The translations under genes and the position numbers were made by a program. A DNA stretch of 6,012 nt from Streptosporangiaceae bacterium (lineage in GTDB: Bacteria; Actinomycetota; Actinomycetes; Streptosporangiales; Streptosporangiaceae): positions 1-6,012 of the forward strand of contig JASHSO010000350.1 of NCBI GenBank assembly GCA_030038715.1, read 5' to 3'. The stretch's first letter is position 1, and every line of letters starts with the position of its first letter. A model generated the notes under the pieces. The model did not search any database. It worked only from the letters and a program-made list of their open reading frames with translations, and was not told the DNA's origin. Below are positions 1 through 6,012 of this stretch, in pieces.

Positions 1-1
1 G

Positions 2-2740
<2,739 letters not shown>

Positions 2741-2748
2741 CCGTTGCT

Positions 2749-2754
2749 TCCTCC
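2749..2754 (-). promoter_or_regulatory. Ribosome-binding site of citrate synthase
   Basis: Read on the minus strand this is GGAGGA, 8 nt before the ATG at 2740. It fixes the citrate synthase start and argues against the longer open frame that reaches 3043. Confidence 0.8.
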
Positions 2755-2981
2755 GTCTCCTCAAGTCGGCGGCGGGCCGGTCGCTGGCTGACAGCCCAGG
2801 CCGCTGTGCTTTGGCGGCGGGGGGCCAGCGAGCCTGTTGGTGGCCTGCGCTCCCTATTGAACCGCGCTGCCGCCGTGGTCCGGTAACCCGGCCCGCTCTC
2901 GGTATGAGCCGCATGCACGGGCGGGAGCCTGTGCTGCCCGGAGCTCGCAGGCGGGGCGGCTGGCGGCAGCGATGCCGTTGC

Positions 2982-2988
2982 GAGAGGA
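2982..2988 (+). promoter_or_regulatory. Ribosome-binding site of pdxH
   Basis: GAGAGGA lies 9 nt before GTG 2998. Together with the in-frame TGA at 2992-2994, it makes GTG 2998 the most likely start and sets the unusual N-terminus of PdxH. Confidence 0.65.
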
Positions 2989-2997
2989 TCTTGAGCC

Positions 2998-3666
2998 GTG
3001 GATCTGACGGGACCCGGTGGCGCCGCCGACGAACCCGGCCCAAGCCAGCCAGACATCCAGCCGACGGCGCTGGATGAGTCGGAGCTACCGGCCGAGCCGC
3101 TGGAGCTGTTCACGGCGTGGCTGGGCGACGTTCTCAGGGCCGGCCTGCCCGAGCCGACCGCGATGGTCCTCGCCACGGTATCGGGCGACCTGCAGCCGCG
3201 GGCCCGGATGGTGCTGCTCAAATCGTTTGGGCCAGCCGGGTTCGTTTTCTACACGAATAGGACATCTCGGAAGGGCAGCGACCTTGCCGAGGTACCGCGA
3301 GCCTGCCTGCTGTTCCCATGGCACGCCCTGCGCCGGCAGGTGATCATCGAGGGTCCGGTCGCCGAGCTGTCCGCCGGCGACAGCGAGCCGTACTTCCGGT
3401 CCAGGCCGCGCGGCTCGCAGCTCGGCGCCTGGGCGAGTCGGCAGTCAACCGTGCTGTCATCGCGCGCTCAGCTTGACGACAGGTTCGCTGAGCTGGATCG
3501 GCGCTGGCCAGAGGGCACCCAGGTGCCGATGCCGGACTTCTGGGGCGGATATCGCCTCCTGCCCGAGACGATGGAGTTCTGGCAGGGTCGGCCGAACCGG
3601 CTCCATGACAGGTTTCGCTACACCGGGCGGGGGTCTACCTGGGCCATCAGCCGCTTGGCGCCCTGA
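2998..3666 (+). CDS. pdxH: Pyridoxamine/pyridoxine 5'-phosphate oxidase
   Basis: A 222-residue FMN enzyme that oxidises pyridoxine or pyridoxamine 5'-phosphate to PLP with O2, the last or salvage step of vitamin B6 metabolism; it acts as a cytosolic dimer. Visible motifs: AMVLATV (55-61), RARMVLLK (68-75, FMN phosphate contacts and Lys75), [12 protein letters not shown] (82-93), [12 protein letters not shown] (104-115), [16 protein letters not shown] (132-147, with Tyr132, Arg136 and Ser140 matching the substrate-binding Tyr, Arg and Ser of E. coli PdxH), WGGYR (182-186), EFWQG (193-197), and RLHDR (201-205, the catalytic R-x-H). It ends in ISRLAP, the usual family terminus. The start is GTG 2998, with GAGAGGA 9 nt upstream; an in-frame TGA at 2992-2994 rules out a longer form. 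Oddly, the N-terminal 24 residues are Gly/Pro-rich and lack the usual R-x-x-Y lid motif that precedes the LDESEL segment. The gene is divergent from citrate synthase and followed by a hairpin and ideR. Confidence 0.95.
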   Translation: MDLTGPGGAADEPGPSQPDIQPTALDESELPAEPLELFTAWLGDVLRAGLPEPTAMVLATVSGDLQPRARMVLLKSFGPAGFVFYTNRTSRKGSDLAEVPRACLLFPWHALRRQVIIEGPVAELSAGDSEPYFRSRPRGSQLGAWASRQSTVLSSRAQLDDRFAELDRRWPEGTQVPMPDFWGGYRLLPETMEFWQGRPNRLHDRFRYTGRGSTWAISRLAP

Positions 3667-3707
3667 TTACTGGCAGGAACGGGGTCGGCCCAGCGCAGTC
3701 GTCCACG

Positions 3708-3738
3708 CGCCTTGGCCGTATCCCCGGTTGCCAGGGCG
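3708..3738 (+). terminator. Hairpin between pdxH and ideR, possible terminator or operator
   Basis: CGCCTTGGC (3708-3716) can pair with GCCAGGGCG (3730-3738) to form a 9-bp stem with one G-U pair and a 13-nt loop. It starts 41 nt after the pdxH stop. No T-run follows, so it is not a classical intrinsic terminator, but many actinobacterial terminators lack one. It also lies directly upstream of a possible -10 element for ideR, so it could instead be a protein-binding palindrome. Confidence 0.35.
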
Positions 3739-3741
3739 GCA

Positions 3742-3747
3742 TAACAT
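3742..3747 (+). promoter_or_regulatory. Possible -10 element for ideR
   Basis: TAACAT fits the actinobacterial TANNNT pattern and is one of the few A/T-rich spots in the gap. Transcription would start near the Shine-Dalgarno sequence at 3754, which leaves almost no leader. No -35 box at proper spacing is seen. This is a weak call from sequence pattern alone. Confidence 0.25.
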
Positions 3748-3753
3748 CAAGCC

Positions 3754-3760
3754 TGGAGGT
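3754..3760 (+). promoter_or_regulatory. Ribosome-binding site of ideR
   Basis: TGGAGGT is a near-consensus Shine-Dalgarno sequence 7 nt before GTG 3768. It supports the GTG start, which gives the conserved LIDTTEMYL close to the N-terminus. Confidence 0.8.
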
Positions 3761-3767
3761 AGTACTG

Positions 3768-4487
3768 GTGACGGCGCACGGGCTGATCGATACGACCGAG
3801 ATGTACCTTCGCACGGTCTACGAGCTCGAGGAGGAGGGCATCGTGCCGCTGCGTGCCCGCATCGCCGAGCGGCTGTCCCAGAGCGGCCCGACGGTCAGCC
3901 AGACGGTCGCCCGGATGGAGCGCGATGGCCTGCTGCGACTCGAAGGCGACCGCCAGCTCGCGCTGACTGCGACCGGGCGGATGCTGGCCGTGCGGGTGAT
4001 GCGCAAGCACAGGCTGGCTGAGTGCCTCCTGGTCAGCGTCATAGGCCTGCCGTGGGAAGAGGTGCACATCGAGGCCTGCCGGTGGGAGCACGTGATCTCC
4101 GAGCAAGTGGAGCGACGGCTAGTGGAACTGCTGGAGTACCCGGTCCGCTGCCCGCACGGGAACGTCATACCCGGGCTCGCAGAGCTGGGGGTGCCAGACG
4201 AGGCGGCTAGGCGCGCTAATGCTGCTGCGGCCGACCGTGACATCACGATGACCGCGATCGCGGTGCGGGCCGCCGAGCCCGTCGTGGTCAGCCGCATCAG
4301 TGAACAAGTCCAGAGCGATGCCGCCCTGATGCTTAGACTCAAGAACATTGGGATACAACCGGGCCGCGCAGTCATCCTGGCGGCGAGCGACAATGGTGTG
4401 CGAGTGACGGGTGCGGATGGGGTCGGCGGGGTCGAGGCGGAGCTTCCCGCTGAGATTGCTACGCACGTCTTCGTCGCGCGCCTGTGA
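3768..4487 (+). CDS. ideR: Iron-dependent transcriptional regulator, DtxR/IdeR family
   Basis: A 239-residue metalloregulator that, when loaded with Fe(II), binds DNA and represses siderophore and iron-uptake genes while tuning iron storage. Domain order is normal: N-terminal winged helix (about 5-75) with a recognition segment [19 protein letters not shown] (37-55), dimerisation and metal-binding domain (about 76-142), and an SH3-like C-terminal domain (about 165-239). All ligands known from IdeR/DtxR have counterparts: Met12, His81, Glu85, His100, Cys104, Glu107, His108, and Glu179/Gln182 from the third domain in ISEQVQSD. This complete set, with a long SH3-like domain, favours the iron type (IdeR/DtxR/DmdR) over the shorter MntR type. 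The GTG start is preceded 7 nt upstream by TGGAGGT and puts the conserved [11 protein letters not shown] at residues 6-16. No IdeR box is visible in front of it. The stop TGA overlaps the likely GTG start of the next gene, suggesting a two-gene operon. Cys86 and Cys128 are extra cysteines compared with Mycobacterium IdeR as I recall it. Confidence 0.94.
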   Translation: MTAHGLIDTTEMYLRTVYELEEEGIVPLRARIAERLSQSGPTVSQTVARMERDGLLRLEGDRQLALTATGRMLAVRVMRKHRLAECLLVSVIGLPWEEVHIEACRWEHVISEQVERRLVELLEYPVRCPHGNVIPGLAELGVPDEAARRANAAAADRDITMTAIAVRAAEPVVVSRISEQVQSDAALMLRLKNIGIQPGRAVILAASDNGVRVTGADGVGGVEAELPAEIATHVFVARL

Positions 4488-6012
4488 CTGCGCCCGGTGA
4501 TGTCGGCATGAGGGGGAACGGCAAGACCTTGCAGCCACTCCTGACCGCCAGTGATGTTCTTGATCATGTGGCCACTGGCGTGATCGTGACCGACACGAAC
4601 TGCGCTCTGCTGTTCGCCAATGCGTTCGCGGTGACGCTGTTCGGCTTCCCCGGCGACCCGGATCAGATGCTCGGCCGCCCGCTGCTGTCACTCGGCCTTG
4701 AGCAGTCCGATGCCGCGACCGTCCAGCACATGGCTGACACCGTGCTCCGCGGCTGGCCGTGGGAGGGGACGCTTGCCGGCCAGCGCGTGGACGGGTCTCG
4801 CGTGTTTGTGCGGGCACACGCCGCGCCACTGCGCACCGCGGACGGAGGCATCTCCGGCATCGTGATCATGGCGCGAGAGGTGACCAAGCGCGGCGGTCAG
4901 CGCGCCAGCGACCGGATCGGCCTGATCGAGCGCATCGGCGAGCGGCTGTCCAGCTCGCTAGAGGTGAGCGTGACGCTGCGCCAGGTGGCCGAGACCCTGG
5001 TGCCGCAGTTCGCCGATCACTGCTTCATCGACCTGCTGCATGGCGACACCCTGATCCGCCGAGCCCAGTTCAACTCCTGCGGCTGGATGCCAGATCCTGG
5101 CAGCTGGGCGCTGGTCGGCGAGCAGATCAAGTACCCGAAGGGGCACTTCTGCGAGCGGGCCATGTCCACGCTGGACACCGTGGTGGTCGCGGACATGGCG
5201 GAGGACATCTCCCCAGCGCCACGGCCCGAGAGCAAGCAGATCTGTGACGACATCAAGCTGACGTCCGTCCTGGCGGCACCACTGGTCGCCCGCGGCCAGT
5301 TGCTCGGTGTCATGAGCCTGGCCCTGTCCTGGCTCACCAACCGGGACGAGCGCCACTACAGCGCCGACGACAGGGAGTTTCTCAGCGCGATCGCCAGCCG
5401 GGTCGCCATCGCAATCGACAACTCGCTGCTCTTCGAGGAGGAGCGGCGCACCGCGCTGGCCTTCCAGACCAGCCTTCTGCCCAAGGACCCGCCGTCGGTG
5501 GACGGGCTGGAGGTGGCATACAAATACGTACCGGCTAAGCCGCTAGAGACCCATGGCCAGGGCATCCAGACGCAGGTCGGCGGCGACTGGTACGACATCA
5601 TCCCGCTGTCGGCTGGCAGGGTCGGCATCGTCATAGGAGACGTCGAGGGGCGCGGCGCGCGGGCAGCGGCGGTGATGGGCCAGTTGCGGGCTGCGCTGCG
5701 CGCGTTCGCCCAGGACGACAAGTCGCCCGCAGAGATCCTGCGCCGCCTGGACGACTGGGTGCGCACCCTAGCCCCGGTGACGACGGACACGCATGACTCA
5801 GGATCCGCCGACCCACCGACCGTGAGCTGCACCTACCTGGTCTATGACGCCTGGTCGCGCACGCTGTCGTTCTCCAACGCCGGGCATGTCGCGCCGTTGC
5901 TGTTGCGCGGGCGGGACGTCAGCCAGCTCGAGATCAGGGATCGCGGCGTACTGCTCGGAGTGCGCGGGAAGGGCGTGCCGGGCCTGCCCACGTACCGGGA
6001 GGAAGTCCGTTA
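4484..6012 (+). CDS. PAS-GAF-PP2C (SpoIIE/RsbU-type) serine phosphatase, 3'-truncated
   Basis: An open frame runs from GTG 4484 through the right edge, encoding at least 509 residues with no stop. Numbered from the alternative start ATG 4508, it has a PAS domain (about 14-125, with [15 protein letters not shown] and a C-terminal [10 protein letters not shown] strand), a GAF domain (about 135-308, with [17 protein letters not shown] and [18 protein letters not shown]), then a PPM/SpoIIE phosphatase domain from about 333. The phosphatase signatures are VGGDWYD (357-363, Asp360) and [18 protein letters not shown] (377-394, Asp378), supplying the metal-binding aspartates; [10 protein letters not shown] (457-466) is also typical. 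The final DG motif lies beyond the window. No membrane segment is seen, so a cytosolic sensor is expected. Such enzymes usually dephosphorylate anti-sigma-factor antagonists; the partner and input signal cannot be read here. GTG 4484 overlaps the ideR stop by 4 bp (GTGA), whereas ATG 4508 has a weak GGTGA 7 nt upstream; either start is possible. An HATPase kinase domain could follow outside the window. Confidence 0.88.
   Translation, partial: MTAPGDVGMRGNGKTLQPLLTASDVLDHVATGVIVTDTNCALLFANAFAVTLFGFPGDPDQMLGRPLLSLGLEQSDAATVQHMADTVLRGWPWEGTLAGQRVDGSRVFVRAHAAPLRTADGGISGIVIMAREVTKRGGQRASDRIGLIERIGERLSSSLEVSVTLRQVAETLVPQFADHCFIDLLHGDTLIRRAQFNSCGWMPDPGSWALVGEQIKYPKGHFCERAMSTLDTVVVADMAEDISPAPRPESKQICDDIKLTSVLAAPLVARGQLLGVMSLALSWLTNRDERHYSADDREFLSAIASRVAIAIDNSLLFEEERRTALAFQTSLLPKDPPSVDGLEVAYKYVPAKPLETHGQGIQTQVGGDWYDIIPLSAGRVGIVIGDVEGRGARAAAVMGQLRAALRAFAQDDKSPAEILRRLDDWVRTLAPVTTDTHDSGSADPPTVSCTYLVYDAWSRTLSFSNAGHVAPLLLRGRDVSQLEIRDRGVLLGVRGKGVPGLPTYREEVR

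Larger units (their letters stand above)
2741..2997. promoter_or_regulatory. Divergent promoter region between citrate synthase and pdxH
   Basis: This 257-bp gap separates two genes transcribed away from each other, so promoters for both should lie here. I see no convincing -35/-10 pair on either strand. TTGAAC at 2857-2862 with GGTAAC at 2882-2887 on the + strand has a 19-nt spacer and is weak. A perfect 8-bp inverted repeat (TCGCTGGC at 2781-2788, GCCAGCGA at 2824-2831) encloses a smaller GCCGC/GCGGC stem (2800-2804, 2814-2818). These could be operator or leader structures, or chance in GC-rich DNA. No gene is apparent in the gap. Confidence 0.45.

Noticed and set aside
2857..2887. TTGAAC and GGTAAC as a promoter for pdxH
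   Set aside because: The spacer is 19 nt and the second element is a poor -10; the evidence is too weak for a separate promoter feature.
2741..3043. N-terminal extension of citrate synthase up to base 3043
   Set aside because: The added sequence is Arg-rich, crosses the good ribosome-binding site at 2749-2754 and overlaps the start of the divergent pdxH.
4208..4218. TAGGCGCGCTA, slightly like half of an IdeR box
   Set aside because: It lies inside the ideR coding sequence, lacks the two conserved half-sites of the known box and is not a true palindrome.
3818..4567. A 249-codon open frame on the minus strand opposite ideR
   Set aside because: The protein is Ser/Arg/Thr-rich low complexity with no recognisable motif, while the + strand encodes a complete IdeR with all metal ligands.
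4759..5247. A 162-codon + strand frame inside the phosphatase gene
   Set aside because: It is an Arg/Ala-rich out-of-frame reading of the PAS and GAF coding region and shows no domain.
5356..5832. A 158-codon minus-strand frame opposite the phosphatase domain
   Set aside because: It is Ser-rich and without motifs; the + strand frame carries the VGGDWYD and GDVEGRG signatures through this stretch.

Overview
The window is about 6 kb of GC-rich chromosomal DNA packed with genes. Its protein families (mycobacterial-type SerC, an IdeR/DtxR regulator, a short actinobacterial citrate synthase, a PAS-GAF-PP2C phosphatase), its GTG starts and its strong G/C bias at third codon positions point to an actinobacterium, outside any obvious mobile element. 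I cannot name the genus. There are no rRNA or tRNA genes, insertion sequences, CRISPR arrays or phage genes.

Layout from left to right. (1) The 3' part of a ThpR/LigT-type RNA 2',3'-cyclic phosphodiesterase on the + strand, cut by the left edge. (2) It meets, tail to tail and with a 22-bp overlap, a minus-strand pair: a citrate synthase followed by phosphoserine aminotransferase (serC). These two overlap by 8 bp and are probably co-translated. (3) A 257-bp divergent intergenic region. (4) pdxH, pyridoxamine 5'-phosphate oxidase, on the + strand. (5) A 101-bp gap with a 9-bp-stem hairpin and a possible -10 element. (6) An ideR/dtxR iron-dependent regulator with all expected metal ligands. (7) A PAS-GAF-PP2C (SpoIIE/RsbU-type) serine phosphatase that probably begins inside the ideR stop codon and runs off the right edge.

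The genes are mostly core metabolism and regulation. Citrate synthase feeds the TCA cycle, SerC makes serine with a PLP cofactor, PdxH makes PLP, and IdeR controls iron homeostasis. The phosphatase is a cytosolic sensor that probably feeds an anti-sigma-factor partner switch. No plainly novel system is visible. The points most worth a second look are a PdxH that lacks the usual N-terminal lid motif, a citrate synthase with Glu at the catalytic Asp position, the apparent coupling of the iron regulator to the phosphatase, and the inverted repeat just upstream of ideR.
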